From: Stutzerimonas kirkiae
GTDB lineage: Bacteria > Pseudomonadota > Gammaproteobacteria > Pseudomonadales > Pseudomonadaceae
Length of the DNA stretch: 64,000 bases
NCBI RefSeq assembly: GCF_004327335.1
Contig: NZ_QJUO01000009.1
Span: forward strand, 57,481 to 121,480
Direction of reading: 5' to 3'
Under the pieces are notes generated by a model that saw only the letters and a program-made list of their open reading frames with translations, searched no databases and was not told the DNA's origin. Within the stretch, counting starts at the first letter, position 1, and each line of letters starts with the position of its first letter. Of the stretch, positions 36,946 through 46,416 are shown piece by piece. A program made the position numbers and the translations under genes.

Positions 36946-36986
36946 GCTCCGGGCCGGCCCGCGAAGCTGTTGCGGGCCGTGCCTAC
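36942..36986. terminator. Shared terminator hairpin between lysE-like gene and prpF
   Basis: Inner stem GGCCCGC (36956-36962) pairs with GCGGGCC (36972-36978). Outer stem GTAGGC (36942-36947) pairs with GCCTAC (36981-36986). The TAG stop of each convergent gene lies in one arm of the outer stem. Confidence 0.6.
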
Positions 36987-38170
36987 AGGCTGTCGCCCGG
37001 TACGCGCACCCAGCCCTCCATCAATATCCGCGCACTGCGGCTCATGATGGCCTTGGTCACCGTCCACTGGCCATCCACCTGCCGTGCCTCGGCACCGACC
37101 CGCAAGACGCCGGACGGATGGCCGAAACGCACCGCGCTGCGTTCGCCGCCGCCCGCGGCCAGGTTGACCAGGGTGCCAGGGATGGCGGCGGCGGTGCCGA
37201 TGGCCACGGCGGCGGTGCCCATCATCGCGTGGTGCAGCTTGCCCATCGACAACGCCCGTACCAGCAGGTCGATATCGCCCGCTACGATGCCCTTGCCACT
37301 GGCAGCGACATAGTCCCTGGGTGGCGCGACGAAGGCGATCTTCGGCGTGTGCTGGCGGGTCGCGGCTTCCTCTGGGGTCTCCATCAGCCCCATGCGCAGT
37401 GCGCCGGCGACGCGGATCTTCTCGAAGCGCGCCAGCGCCACCGGGTCGCCGTTGATGTCTTCGCGCAGCTCGGCACCGCTGTAGCCGATGTCAGCGGCGT
37501 TGACGAACACCGTGGGAATCCCGGCGCTGATCATGGTCGCCTTGAAGGTACCGACACCCGGCACCTCGAGCTCATCGACCAGGTTGCCGGTGGGGAACAT
37601 CGAACCGCCCTCCTCGCCATCGTCGGACGGGTCGAGGAACTCCAGCACGATCTCGGCCGCCGGGAAGGTCACGCCATCCAGCTCGAAATCACCCGTTTCC
37701 TGCACCTGGCCCGCGCTCACCGGCACATGGGCGATGATGGTCTTGCCGATATTGGCCTGCCAGATACGCACCACGCACACACCCTCCTCGGGAATGCGCG
37801 CCGCGTCGACCAGCCCGGCATGTATGGCGAAGGCGCCGGCGGCGGTGGACAGGTTGCCACAGTTGCCGGACCAGTCGACGAACGCCTTGTCGATGGCAAC
37901 CTGGCCATACAGGTAATCGACATCGTGCTCCGGACGGGTGCTTTTCGACAGGATCACGCACTTGCTGGTGCTCGACGTGGCACCGCCCATGCCGTCGATA
38001 TGCGCGGCGTACGGGTCGGGGCTGCCGATCACGCGCATGAACAGCCGGTCGCGCGCCGCGCCGGGCACCTGGCAACTTTCCGGCAGGTCCTGCAGGCGGA
38101 AGAACACGCCCTTGCTGGTGCCGCCTCGGATATAGGTGGCGGGAATCTTGACTTGAGCTGCGTGGGACAT
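36983..38170 (-). CDS. prpF: AcnD-accessory isomerase PrpF
   Basis: The 395-residue protein opens with the PrpF signature IPATYIRGGTSKGVFFRLQD and later carries DGMGGATSSTSKC, DWSGNCGNLSTAAGAF and the MMGTAAVAIGTAAAIPGT region. It has a diaminopimelate-epimerase-like fold with active-site Cys and Lys. It isomerises the methylaconitate made by AcnD (trans to cis) so that the propionate pathway can continue. Last gene of the prp operon, 150 bases after acnD. The ATG is preceded by AGGAG. Confidence 0.94.
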   Translation of the reverse strand: MSHAAQVKIPATYIRGGTSKGVFFRLQDLPESCQVPGAARDRLFMRVIGSPDPYAAHIDGMGGATSSTSKCVILSKSTRPEHDVDYLYGQVAIDKAFVDWSGNCGNLSTAAGAFAIHAGLVDAARIPEEGVCVVRIWQANIGKTIIAHVPVSAGQVQETGDFELDGVTFPAAEIVLEFLDPSDDGEEGGSMFPTGNLVDELEVPGVGTFKATMISAGIPTVFVNAADIGYSGAELREDINGDPVALARFEKIRVAGALRMGLMETPEEAATRQHTPKIAFVAPPRDYVAASGKGIVAGDIDLLVRALSMGKLHHAMMGTAAVAIGTAAAIPGTLVNLAAGGGERSAVRFGHPSGVLRVGAEARQVDGQWTVTKAIMSRSARILMEGWVRVPGDSL

Positions 38171-38214
38171 TGCTTGCTCCTGGGTAAGGGGTTGCAGGGT
38201 AAACGAGCCGCAAA

Positions 38215-38258
38215 GAGGCTGGACGACGATTCGAGCTTGTCGCCCAGCGTCCAGCCTC
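38215..38258. repeat. REP-like palindrome between acnD and prpF
   Basis: GAGGCTGGACG (38215-38225) and CGTCCAGCCTC (38248-38258) are perfect 11-base inverted copies, followed by CAGCGCTTTGCCTCGAGCG. Same GCTGGA/TCCAGC family as at 26275 and 44753. It could act as an mRNA-stabilising stem between the two genes. Confidence 0.65.
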
Positions 38259-38320
38259 CAGCGCTTTGCCTCGAGCGTCATGCCGCAATGCAGCATGACG
38301 CGATCGCCCTGCCGGGGTTA

Positions 38321-40930
38321 TCAGGCCTTGCCTTCGAGGAAGTCCTGGGCGAAGCGCTGCAAAACGCCGCCGGCCTCGTACACCGAGACTTCCTCGGCGG
38401 TATCCAGGCGGCAGGTCATCGGCACTTCCAGGGTTTCGCCGTCGCGCCGGTGGATGACCAGGGTCAGTTCGGCGCGCGGCTGGCGCTCGCCGACCACGTC
38501 ATAGGTCTCGCTGCCGTCCAGCCCCAGCGTCTTGCGCGTGGTGCCCGGCTTGAACTCCAGCGGCAGCACGCCCATGCCGATCAGGTTGGTGCGGTGGATA
38601 CGCTCGAAGCCTTCGGCGGCGATCGCTTCCACCCCGGCCAGGCGCACGCCCTTGGCGGCCCAGTCGCGGGACGAACCCTGGCCGTAGTCGGCGCCGGCGA
38701 CGATGATCAGCGGCTGCTTGCGGTTCATGTAGGTTTCGATGGCTTCCCACATGCGCAGCACCTGGCCCTCCGGCTCGACCCGTGCCAGCGAGCCCTGCTT
38801 CACGCTGCCGTCCTCGTTCAGCACCATCTCGTTGAACAGTTTCGGGTTGGCGAAGGTCGCGCGCTGGGCGGTCAGGTGGTCGCCACGGTGGGTCGCGTAG
38901 GAGTTGAAGTCCTCCTCGGGCAGGCCCATCTTGTGCAGGTATTCGCCGGCGGCGCTGTCCAGCAGGATGGCGTTGGACGGCGACAGGTGGTCGGTGGTGA
39001 TATTGTCCGGCAGGATCGCCAGCGGGCGCATGCCCTTGAGCGTGCGCTCGCCGGCCAGGGCGCCCTCCCAGTACGGCGGACGACGGATATAGGTGGACTG
39101 CGGACGCCAGTCGTACAACGGGCTTTGCGCTTCCTCGATGGTGCCCAGGTCGAACATCGGGATATACACCTGCCTGAACTGTTCGGGCTTGACGCTCGCC
39201 GCCACGATGGCGTCGATTTCCTCGTCGCTCGGCCACAGGTCCTTGAGGGTGACGGGGTTGCCCTGGGCATCATGGCCGAGCACATCCTGCTCGATGTCGA
39301 AGCGCACGGTACCGGCGATGGCATAGGCCACCACCAGCGGCGGCGAAGCCAGGAAGGCCTGCTTGGCATACGGGTGGATACGCCCATCGAAGTTGCGATT
39401 GCCGGACAGCACCGCCGTGGCATACAGGTCGCGCTCGATGATTTCCCGCTGGATGTCCGGGTCCAGCGCGCCGGACATGCCATTACAGGTGGTGCAGGCA
39501 TAGGCGACGATGCCGAAACCGAGCTGTTCCAGTTCCGACAGCAGGCCGGCCTCCTCCAGGTACAGCCTGGCCACCTTGGAGCCCGGCGCGAAGGAGGTCT
39601 TGACCCAGGGCTTGCGTACCAGCCCCAGCGCGTTGGCCTTTTTCGCCAGCAGGCCGGCAGCGACCACGTTGCGCGGGTTGGAGGTATTGGTGCAACTGGT
39701 GATGGCGGCGATGATCACCGCGCCATCGGGCATCAGCCCCTGGGCCTCCTCGGCCCTGGCGGCTTCCAGCTTGACCTCGTCGGCGATGCCACGCGCCTGC
39801 AGGTCACTGGTCGGCAGGCGCCGGTGCGGGTTGGACGGGCCGGCCATATTGCGCACGACGCTGGACAGGTCGAACGTCAGCACCCGCTCGTACTCGGCGC
39901 TGGCCAGGTCGTCGGCCCACAGGCCGAGGGTCTTCGCGTAGTTCTCCACCAGCGCCACCTGCTCCGGCTCACGGCCGGTCAGTTTCAGGTAGTCGATGGT
40001 CTGCTGGTCGATATAGAACATCGCCGCGGTGGCACCGTACTCGGGGCACATATTGGAAATGGTCGCGCGGTCGCCGATGGACAGGCTGTCGGCACCTTCG
40101 CCGAAGAACTCGACCCAGGCGCCGACCACCCGCTGCTGGCGCAGGAACTCGGTCAGCGCCAGCACGATATCGGTGGCGGTGATACCCGGCTGGCGCTTGC
40201 CGGTCAGTTCGACGCCGACGATATCCGGCAGGCGCATCATCGAGGCCCGACCGAGCATCACCGTCTCGGCCTCCAGGCCGCCGACGCCGATGGCGATCAC
40301 ACCCAGCGCATCGACGTGCGGGGTGTGCGAATCGGTACCGACGCAAGTGTCCGGGAAAGCCACACCGCCACGGGCCTGGATCACCGGCGACATCTTCTCC
40401 AGGTTGATCTGGTGCATGATGCCATTGCCGGCGGGGATCACATCGACGTTCTTGAAGGCGGTCTTGGTCCACTCGATGAAGTGGAAACGGTCTTCGTTGC
40501 GGCGGTCCTCGATGGCACGGTTCTTCTCGAAGGCGTCCTTCTCGAAACCGCCATGCTCGACGGCCAGCGAATGGTCGACGATCAGTTGGGTCGGCACCAC
40601 CGGGTTGACCTTGGCCGGGTCGCCGCCCTTGTCGGCGATCGCATCGCGCAGGCCGGCCAGGTCGACCAGCGCGGTCTGCCCGAGGATGTCATGGCAGACC
40701 ACGCGCGCCGGATACCAGGGGAAGTCCAGGTCGCGCCGGCGCTCGATCAGTTGCTCCAGCGAGGCGCTGAGGCTCCCTGGATCGCAGCGACGGACCAGTT
40801 GCTCGGCCAGCACCCGGCTGACATAAGGCAGGCCGGCCCAGGCTCCGGGCTTGATGGCATCGACCGCCGCACGGGCGTCGAAGTAGTCCAGAGTGGTGCC
40901 AGGCAGGGGTTTGCGATTTTCGACATTCAT
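38321..40930 (-). CDS. acnD: 2-methylcitrate dehydratase AcnD (Fe/S type)
   Basis: The 869-residue aconitase-family enzyme has cluster-ligand Cys residues in AAITSCTNTSNPRN (about 413) and AYACTTCNGMSG. The substrate-binding SSRDWAAKG lies in the C-terminal swivel domain, with GTDSHTPHVDALG earlier. It dehydrates 2-methylcitrate in the methylcitrate cycle and needs PrpF as partner, whose gene follows. It is longer than PrpD and unrelated to it. 73 bases after prpC. Confidence 0.94.
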   Translation of the reverse strand: MNVENRKPLPGTTLDYFDARAAVDAIKPGAWAGLPYVSRVLAEQLVRRCDPGSLSASLEQLIERRRDLDFPWYPARVVCHDILGQTALVDLAGLRDAIADKGGDPAKVNPVVPTQLIVDHSLAVEHGGFEKDAFEKNRAIEDRRNEDRFHFIEWTKTAFKNVDVIPAGNGIMHQINLEKMSPVIQARGGVAFPDTCVGTDSHTPHVDALGVIAIGVGGLEAETVMLGRASMMRLPDIVGVELTGKRQPGITATDIVLALTEFLRQQRVVGAWVEFFGEGADSLSIGDRATISNMCPEYGATAAMFYIDQQTIDYLKLTGREPEQVALVENYAKTLGLWADDLASAEYERVLTFDLSSVVRNMAGPSNPHRRLPTSDLQARGIADEVKLEAARAEEAQGLMPDGAVIIAAITSCTNTSNPRNVVAAGLLAKKANALGLVRKPWVKTSFAPGSKVARLYLEEAGLLSELEQLGFGIVAYACTTCNGMSGALDPDIQREIIERDLYATAVLSGNRNFDGRIHPYAKQAFLASPPLVVAYAIAGTVRFDIEQDVLGHDAQGNPVTLKDLWPSDEEIDAIVAASVKPEQFRQVYIPMFDLGTIEEAQSPLYDWRPQSTYIRRPPYWEGALAGERTLKGMRPLAILPDNITTDHLSPSNAILLDSAAGEYLHKMGLPEEDFNSYATHRGDHLTAQRATFANPKLFNEMVLNEDGSVKQGSLARVEPEGQVLRMWEAIETYMNRKQPLIIVAGADYGQGSSRDWAAKGVRLAGVEAIAAEGFERIHRTNLIGMGVLPLEFKPGTTRKTLGLDGSETYDVVGERQPRAELTLVIHRRDGETLEVPMTCRLDTAEEVSVYEAGGVLQRFAQDFLEGKA

Positions 40931-41003
40931 TGGGCAGAAACTCGGTCAGGTCATACACGGAATAATCAGGAGGGGGCCTGGAGCCCGGCCCCCTTGCCAC
41001 TTC

Positions 41004-42131
41004 TCAGCGCTTGTCGATTTCCGGCACCGCACGCTGCTCGACGCCGATGTAGTCGGCGCTCGGGCGGATGATGCGGTTGTTCGCGCGCTGTTCGAAGACA
41101 TGGGCAGTCCAGCCGGTCACTCGCGAACAGACGAAGATCGGCGTGAACAGCTTGGTCGGAATGCCCATGAAGTGGTAAGCCGAGGCATGGTAGAAGTCGG
41201 CATTGGGGAACAGCTTCTTCTGCTCCCACATGGTCTTGTCGATGGCTTCCGAGACCGGGTAGAGCACGCTATCGCCCGCCTCCTCGGCCAGCTTCTTCGC
41301 CCACTGCTTGATCACCTCGTTGCGTGGGTCGGACTCACGGTAGATGGCATGGCCGAAGCCCATGATCTTGTCCTTGCGCTCGATCATCGCCAGCAACTCG
41401 CTGACCGCCTCCTGCGGGGAAGAGAAGCGCTCGATCAGTTCCATCGCCGCCTCGTTGGCACCGCCATGCAGCGGGCCACGCAGGGAGCCGATGGAGCCGG
41501 TGACACAGGAGTACAGGTCGCTCAGCGTCGAGGCACAGACCCGGCCGGTGAAGGTCGAGGCATTGAACTCGTGCTCGGCGTAGAGGATCAGCGAGACGTT
41601 CATCACCTTGCGATGCAGTTCGCTCGGCGCCTTGCCATGCAGCAGGTGCAGGAAGTGCCCGCCGATGGTGTCCTCGTCGCTGGTGCACTCGATACGCACG
41701 CCGTCATGGGTGAAGCGATACCAGTAGCAGAGGATCGCCGGGAATACCGCCAGCAGCCGCTCGGCCACCTCGCGCTGCTGCTCGAACGAGTGCTCGGGCT
41801 CGAGCGTTCCCAGCACCGAGGCACCGGTGCGCATCACATCCATAGGGTGGGCATCGGCGGGGATGCGTTCCAGCACTTCCTTGAGTGCCACCGGCAAGTC
41901 ACGTTTGCTCTTGAGCTTTTGCTGATAGGCGGCCAATTGCCGGCGGTTCGGCAGTTCGCCATGGAAAAGCAGGTAGGCCACTTCTTCGAAATCCGAATTG
42001 GCCGCCAGCTCACGCACGTCGTAACCACGGTAAGTCAGACCAGCGCCCTCCTTGCCGACGGTGCACAATGCGGTTTCACCCGCGATCTGGCCACGCAGGC
42101 CAGCGCCACTCAATACTTTTGCTTCAGCCAT
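41004..42131 (-). CDS. prpC: 2-methylcitrate synthase PrpC
   Basis: The 375-residue citrate-synthase-fold protein begins AEAKVLSGAGLRGQIAGETA, as in PrpC. Active-site residues are in GSLRGPLHGGANEAAM and MGFGHAIYRESDPR, with the C-terminal signature RVTGWTAHVFEQRANNRIIRP. It condenses propionyl-CoA with oxaloacetate. It lies 95 bases after prpB. The start is an ATG with AGGAGAAAGCA upstream. Confidence 0.95.
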   Translation of the reverse strand: MAEAKVLSGAGLRGQIAGETALCTVGKEGAGLTYRGYDVRELAANSDFEEVAYLLFHGELPNRRQLAAYQQKLKSKRDLPVALKEVLERIPADAHPMDVMRTGASVLGTLEPEHSFEQQREVAERLLAVFPAILCYWYRFTHDGVRIECTSDEDTIGGHFLHLLHGKAPSELHRKVMNVSLILYAEHEFNASTFTGRVCASTLSDLYSCVTGSIGSLRGPLHGGANEAAMELIERFSSPQEAVSELLAMIERKDKIMGFGHAIYRESDPRNEVIKQWAKKLAEEAGDSVLYPVSEAIDKTMWEQKKLFPNADFYHASAYHFMGIPTKLFTPIFVCSRVTGWTAHVFEQRANNRIIRPSADYIGVEQRAVPEIDKR

Positions 42132-42226
42132 TGCTTTCTCCTTATTGGATTTATTCTGGATAGCGCGAAACGACAAGCCCGGCGGAGGTGACAGATCAGG
42201 CCGCTGCCACCTGTGCCCGCCAGGGT

Positions 42227-43114
42227 TCAGCTTTTCTTCTGGGCGAACAGGGCGTCGAGCTTCTGCTCGAATGCGTGGTAGCCGATGCGGTCATACAACT
42301 CGGCACGGCTCTGCATCAGGTCGATCACCTCCTTCTGGTGGCCATCGCGGCGTACCGCGGTATAGACCGCCTCGGCGGCCTTGTTGGCGGCGCGGAAGGC
42401 CGACAGCGGATAGAGCTGGATGGCGACACCGACCGAGGCCAGCTCTTCACGGCTGAACAACGGCGTGGCGCCGAACTCGGTGATGTTGGCCAGCACCGGC
42501 ACCTTCAGCTCATCGACGAAACGCTTGTAGGTCGGCAGGTCATAGGCGGCTTCGGCGAAGATGGCATCGGCGCCGGCCTCCACGTATTTCAGCGAGCGCT
42601 CGATGGCGGCATCCACGCCCTCGGCCTGGATGGCGTCGGTGCGGGCGATCAGGAAGAACGCCGGATCGGTTTTCGCATCGGCTGCGGCCTTGACGCGGTC
42701 GACCATCTCCTCGGTGGAAACGATCTCCTTGCCCGGACGGTGACCGCAACGCTTGGCCCCGACCTGATCCTCGATATGCGCCGCGGCGGCGCCGGCCTTG
42801 ATCAGGTTCTTCACCGTACGCTCGATGTTGAAGGCGCTCGGTCCGAAACCGGTGTCGATGTCCACCAGCAGCGGCAGGTCGCAGACATCGGTGATGCGCC
42901 GCACGTCGGTCAGCACGTCATCCAGGGTGTTGATACCCAGGTCCGGCAGGCCAAGGGAGCCGGCGGCGACACCGCCACCGGACAGGTAGATGGCCTTGAA
43001 GCCGGCGCGCCTGGCCAGCAGTGCATGGTTGGCGTTGATGGCGCCGATCACCTGCAACGGCGACTCACTGGCCAGGGCATCGCGGAAACGCTGGCCCGCT
43101 GTGGGAAGGGTCAT
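42227..43114 (-). CDS. prpB: 2-methylisocitrate lyase PrpB
   Basis: The 295-residue isocitrate-lyase-superfamily enzyme carries [19 protein letters not shown] and VDIDTGFG. The catalytic Cys loop is [14 protein letters not shown], and [18 protein letters not shown] follows. It cleaves 2-methylisocitrate to pyruvate and succinate, the last step of the propionate pathway. Its ATG overlaps the stop of the upstream GntR gene (43111-43114), so regulator and enzyme are translated together. Confidence 0.95.
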   Translation of the reverse strand: MTLPTAGQRFRDALASESPLQVIGAINANHALLARRAGFKAIYLSGGGVAAGSLGLPDLGINTLDDVLTDVRRITDVCDLPLLVDIDTGFGPSAFNIERTVKNLIKAGAAAAHIEDQVGAKRCGHRPGKEIVSTEEMVDRVKAAADAKTDPAFFLIARTDAIQAEGVDAAIERSLKYVEAGADAIFAEAAYDLPTYKRFVDELKVPVLANITEFGATPLFSREELASVGVAIQLYPLSAFRAANKAAEAVYTAVRRDGHQKEVIDLMQSRAELYDRIGYHAFEQKLDALFAQKKS

Positions 43115-43824
43115 GCCTCACCTCTCTTTGGTTGGTTCTGGATTTGAGCGACAGCGAAGTGGCGCTCGATGTTGCGCTTGGATGCCGCGATATGACGGCG
43201 CATCAGCAGTTCGGCCAGTTCACCGTCACGGTCGGCGATGGCCTCGAGAATGCGATGGTGTTCGTTGAAAGCCTGGCGGGGGCGATTGGGTACGGAAGAG
43301 AACTGGATACGGTACATGCGCACCAGTTGGTACAGCTCGCCACACAGCATCTGCGTCAGCGTCCGGTTGCCGCTGCCCTGGATGATCTTGTAGTGGAAGT
43401 CGAAATCGCCTTCCTGCTGGTAATAGCCGACGCCGGCCAGGAAGGCTTCGTCGCGCTCATGGGCACTGAGGATAAGGCGCAGCTCGTCGATATCCGCCTC
43501 ACTCATGCGCTGCGCCGCCAGGCGGCAGGCCATGCCTTCCAGGGACTCGCGGATTTCGTACAGCTCGATCAGCTCCGCATGGCTCAGCGAAACCACCCGC
43601 GCACCGACATGCGGCACACGAACCAGCAGCTTCTGCCCTTCCAGGCGATGGATCGCCTCGCGTAGCGGCCCGCGGCTGATGCCGTAGGTTCGCGCCAGCT
43701 CGGGTTCGGATATCTTGCTGCCGGGCTTGATATGGCCCTTGACGATGGCCGTCTGTATCTGCCGGAACACGTGCTCGGAAAGTGTCCCGCTATCCAGGTT
43801 CGGCTCTACAGGTAGCTCAAGCAT
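43111..43824 (-). CDS. GntR/FCD regulator of the methylcitrate operon
   Basis: The 237-residue regulator has an N-terminal winged helix ([47 protein letters not shown]). An all-helical FCD ligand domain follows ([39 protein letters not shown] with the metal-binding His). It heads the operon and most likely controls it in response to a methylcitrate-pathway metabolite, as in other Pseudomonas where a GntR gene precedes prpB. Matching palindromes lie in its promoter region. Confidence 0.92.
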   Translation of the reverse strand: MLELPVEPNLDSGTLSEHVFRQIQTAIVKGHIKPGSKISEPELARTYGISRGPLREAIHRLEGQKLLVRVPHVGARVVSLSHAELIELYEIRESLEGMACRLAAQRMSEADIDELRLILSAHERDEAFLAGVGYYQQEGDFDFHYKIIQGSGNRTLTQMLCGELYQLVRMYRIQFSSVPNRPRQAFNEHHRILEAIADRDGELAELLMRRHIAASKRNIERHFAVAQIQNQPKRGEA

Positions 43825-43825
43825 G

Positions 43826-43837
43826 ATTGTCTACAAC
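43826..43837 (-). promoter_or_regulatory. Candidate GntR operator overlapping the leader
   Basis: On the minus strand GTTGTAGACAAT lies just before the gntR start codon and resembles the perfect palindrome at 43900. Occupation would block the ribosome-binding region and early transcription. Confidence 0.5.
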
Positions 43838-43855
43838 CATAAATAGTTCATGGGG

Positions 43856-43884
43856 AATCTAACCACAAGAACCAGCCCGGTCAA
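43856..43884 (-). promoter_or_regulatory. Candidate promoter of the gntR-prp operon
   Basis: On the minus strand TTGACC (43879-43884) and TAGATT (43856-43861) are 17 bases apart. GntR-like palindromes bracket it on both sides. Confidence 0.55.
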
Positions 43885-43899
43885 TTTCAAAACCGAGTG

Positions 43900-43911
43900 A
43901 TTGTCGACAAT
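43900..43911. promoter_or_regulatory. GntR-type operator palindrome upstream of the prp promoter
   Basis: ATTGTCGACAAT is a perfect 12-base palindrome 15 bases upstream of the -35. FCD-type GntR proteins bind TTGT-N2-ACAA sites of this form. A third partial copy, ATTGTAGACA, is at 44074-44083. The rest of 43912-44262 has no supported gene. Confidence 0.6.
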
Positions 43912-44168
43912 CCATCTAAGACCTTAGGTTAATAGCAATATGGCTAAAATCATTTGGAAAGCCATGCAACCCGCATAAAACCTGGGAAACCCCACTTATC
44001 GCCAATGATTTTCAATTAAAAAAGACCGCAAAAAGGCTGCCGACGGGCGCCCAGATAAACAGGAAAGAGAAGAGATTGTAGACACTTTGCCTGGACAGGC
44101 CCGCAGGAAGCGAATACGACAGGCCATGCCGAGCGTGTCGTGGACATGCATGCACCATGAATTGCAGC

Positions 44169-44195
44169 GGCGGCGGTGGCGGTGGCGGTGGCGGC
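44169..44195. repeat. GGCGGT hexanucleotide tract
   Basis: A run of GGCGGC/GGTGGC units (about four repeats) lies between the prp regulatory region and the small lipoprotein gene. It is G-rich on the plus strand and could form a quadruplex or slip. The frames it creates (poly-Pro or His-Arg) are not genes. Confidence 0.6.
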
Positions 44196-44262
44196 AATCC
44201 CTGCCGCGCCTATCTGCGATTGCGCTCATATCGGAGCGGGTGCCGCCCGAAGGCCGGCGGTA

Positions 44263-44610
44263 TCACTTGGCGGCGACGTGATGCCCGAGCTGACGCAGCG
44301 TTTCCAGGCGGGCACGGGCGCGGTAGGCGTACTCACTGACCGGATAGCGGGCGACGATGAACTGGTAGGTCTCCACCGCATCGACGAACAACCCCTGGCG
44401 CTCCAGGCACTGGCCACGCAACAGGGAGATCTCCGGCTGCAGGTAGCTCCTGGAACGGCTCAGCCGCTCGGCCCTGGACAACTCCAGCGTCGCTTGTCCG
44501 CAGTCGCCCTGTTCATAAAAGCCATAGGCGCTGTCGAGCGAACGGTCCAGGGCCGAGCGCCCGCAACCGGTGACCAGCAACGCCGCACACACAATGGTCA
44601 ATACACGCAT
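44263..44610 (-). CDS. Small TPR-like lipoprotein
   Basis: The 115-residue protein has a lipoprotein signal MRVLTIVCAALLVTGC with the lipobox Cys at 16. Two helical TPR-like units follow (SAYGFYEQGDCGQATLELSRAE, LRGQCLERQGLFVDAVETYQ, ARYPVSEYAYRARARL). It is probably anchored in the outer membrane facing the periplasm. I do not recognise a specific function. The start is supported by GGAGAT. An upstream extension would hide the lipobox. Confidence 0.8.
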   Translation of the reverse strand: MRVLTIVCAALLVTGCGRSALDRSLDSAYGFYEQGDCGQATLELSRAERLSRSRSYLQPEISLLRGQCLERQGLFVDAVETYQFIVARYPVSEYAYRARARLETLRQLGHHVAAK

Positions 44611-44752
44611 GGATATCTCCTCCGATGCCGGATTATCGGCCAGCGGCGATAAAACTGCAGCGGCAAAGAATTGCCTGGAGCAATTTTTGACATCGCCCCG
44701 CGATGTCCCATGGGGAGCGGAGTGATCGCATCTTGCCCGCATTCACAAAGAC

Positions 44753-44822
44753 GCTGGAGCCCGGAAAGCTGGACGAAAACGCCGGCAGCCACACTCCCTC
44801 GTTCAGCCTCGAGCCTTCCAGC
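44753..44822. repeat. REP-like imperfect palindrome upstream of pykA
   Basis: GCTGGAGCCCGGAAAGCTGG (44753-44772, continuing ACGA) is largely complementary to a segment at 44799-44822 ending CGAGCCTTCCAGC. It lies in the 346-base gap between the lipoprotein gene and pykA and belongs to the same family as 26275 and 38215. No other feature is clear in the gap. Confidence 0.55.
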
Positions 44823-44956
44823 GCTCTGCACGGCTCTTTAGCATGCCGGGGGCAGCCGCCAGGGATGGCAGGCCACAAAAGAGTAGTGGCGCGTAACGAT
44901 GACTACAACGCGGCGGCATAGTAGCCTCGGGCAACCAGAAACCAAGGAGCCATTGC

Positions 44957-46408
44957 ATGATCTCGCGTCGCACCAAAATCGTCGCAACCCTCGGCCCATC
45001 CAGCAGTTCAGAGGAAGTGCTGGAAAAGATGATCCTCGCCGGCCTGGATGTGGCCCGCCTGAACTTCTCCCATGGCACCCCCGATGAGCACCGCGCACGC
45101 GCCACCCTGGTACGCGAAATCGCCGCCCGCCATGGCCGCTTCGTCGCCCTGCTCGGCGACCTGCAAGGCCCGAAGATCCGCATCGCCAAATTCCGCGACA
45201 AGCGCATCGAACTCAAGGAAGGCGACAACTTCCGCTTCTCGGTCACCCACCCGCGCGATGCCGGCACCCAGGAAGTGGTCGGCATCGACTACCCGGATCT
45301 GGTCAAGGACTGCCGGGTCGGCGACGAACTGCTGCTGGACGATGGCCGCGTGGTCATGCGCGTCGAAAGCACCACTGCCGATGAACTGCATTGCGTCGTG
45401 CTGATCGGCGGCCCGCTGTCCGACCACAAGGGCATCAACCGCCGTGGCGGCGGCCTCACCGCCCCCGCACTGACCGCCAAGGACAAGGCCGACATCAAGG
45501 TCGCCGCCGAGCTCGACCTGGACTACCTGGCCGTATCCTTCCCCCGCGATGCCGCCGACATGGAACTGGCGCGCCGCCTGCGTGACGAAGCGGGCTCCAG
45601 CGCCTGGCTGATCGCCAAGATCGAGCGCGCCGAAGCCGTGGCCAACGATGAATCCCTGGACGCGCTGATCCGCGCCAGCGACGGCGTGATGGTCGCGCGT
45701 GGCGACCTGGGCGTGGAAATCGGCGATGCCGAACTGGTCGGCATCCAGAAGAAGATCATCCTGCACTCGCGCCGCCACAACAAAGTGGTGATCACCGCCA
45801 CACAGATGATGGAGTCGATGATCCACAGCCCGATGCCCACCCGCGCCGAAGTATCCGACGTGGCCAACGCCGTGCTCGACTACACCGATGCGGTGATGCT
45901 CTCGGCGGAAAGCGCCGCCGGCGATTATCCGGTGGAAGCCATCGCCGCCATGGCCCGGGTCTGCGTCGGCGCGGAAAAACACCCGACCAGCACCCGCTCC
46001 GGCCATCGCCTCGGCCAGAGTTTCAGCCGCTGCGACGAAAGCACCGCCCTCGCGGCGATGTACACGGCCAACCACTTCCCCGGCGTCAAGGCCATCATCA
46101 GCCTGACCGAAAGCGGCTACACCCCGCTGATCATGTCGCGCATCCGCTCCTCGGTGCCGATCTTCGCCTTCACCCCCTATCGCGAGAGCCAGGCGCGGGT
46201 CGCGCTGTTCCGTGGCGTGCAGACGGTACCTTTCGAGGCAGCGGCCCTGCCGGCGGAAAAAGTCAGCCAGACCGCGGTGGACGAGTTGCTCAAGCGTGGC
46301 GTGGTGGAACCGGGCGACTGGGTCATCCTGACCAAGGGTGACAGCTATCACGGCACCGGCGGCACCAACACCATGAAGCTGCTGCATGTCGGCGACTTCC
46401 TGAGCTGA
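44957..46408 (+). CDS. pykA: Pyruvate kinase (PykA type)
   Basis: The 483-residue enzyme begins RRTKIVATLGPSSSSEEVLE. It has NFSHGTPDEHR, LGDLQGPKIRIAKF, the active-site Lys/Glu segment WLIAKIERAEAV and MVARGDLGVEIG, with TATQMMESMI and MLSAESAAGDYPVEA later. It converts PEP and ADP to pyruvate and ATP in glycolysis, opposing PpsA encoded elsewhere in the window. The start follows AACCAAGGAGCC. Confidence 0.95.
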   Translation: MISRRTKIVATLGPSSSSEEVLEKMILAGLDVARLNFSHGTPDEHRARATLVREIAARHGRFVALLGDLQGPKIRIAKFRDKRIELKEGDNFRFSVTHPRDAGTQEVVGIDYPDLVKDCRVGDELLLDDGRVVMRVESTTADELHCVVLIGGPLSDHKGINRRGGGLTAPALTAKDKADIKVAAELDLDYLAVSFPRDAADMELARRLRDEAGSSAWLIAKIERAEAVANDESLDALIRASDGVMVARGDLGVEIGDAELVGIQKKIILHSRRHNKVVITATQMMESMIHSPMPTRAEVSDVANAVLDYTDAVMLSAESAAGDYPVEAIAAMARVCVGAEKHPTSTRSGHRLGQSFSRCDESTALAAMYTANHFPGVKAIISLTESGYTPLIMSRIRSSVPIFAFTPYRESQARVALFRGVQTVPFEAAALPAEKVSQTAVDELLKRGVVEPGDWVILTKGDSYHGTGGTNTMKLLHVGDFLS

Positions 46409-46416
46409 CCCCGACC

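Noticed and set aside
36887..41071. A 1394-codon open frame on the plus strand
   Set aside because: It is the opposite phase of prpF and acnD, with no recognisable motifs and a composition typical of GC-rich shadow frames.
43996..44339. Poly-Pro and His/Arg-rich small frames around the GGCGGT tract
   Set aside because: Low-complexity translation of a simple repeat, without ribosome site or family match.
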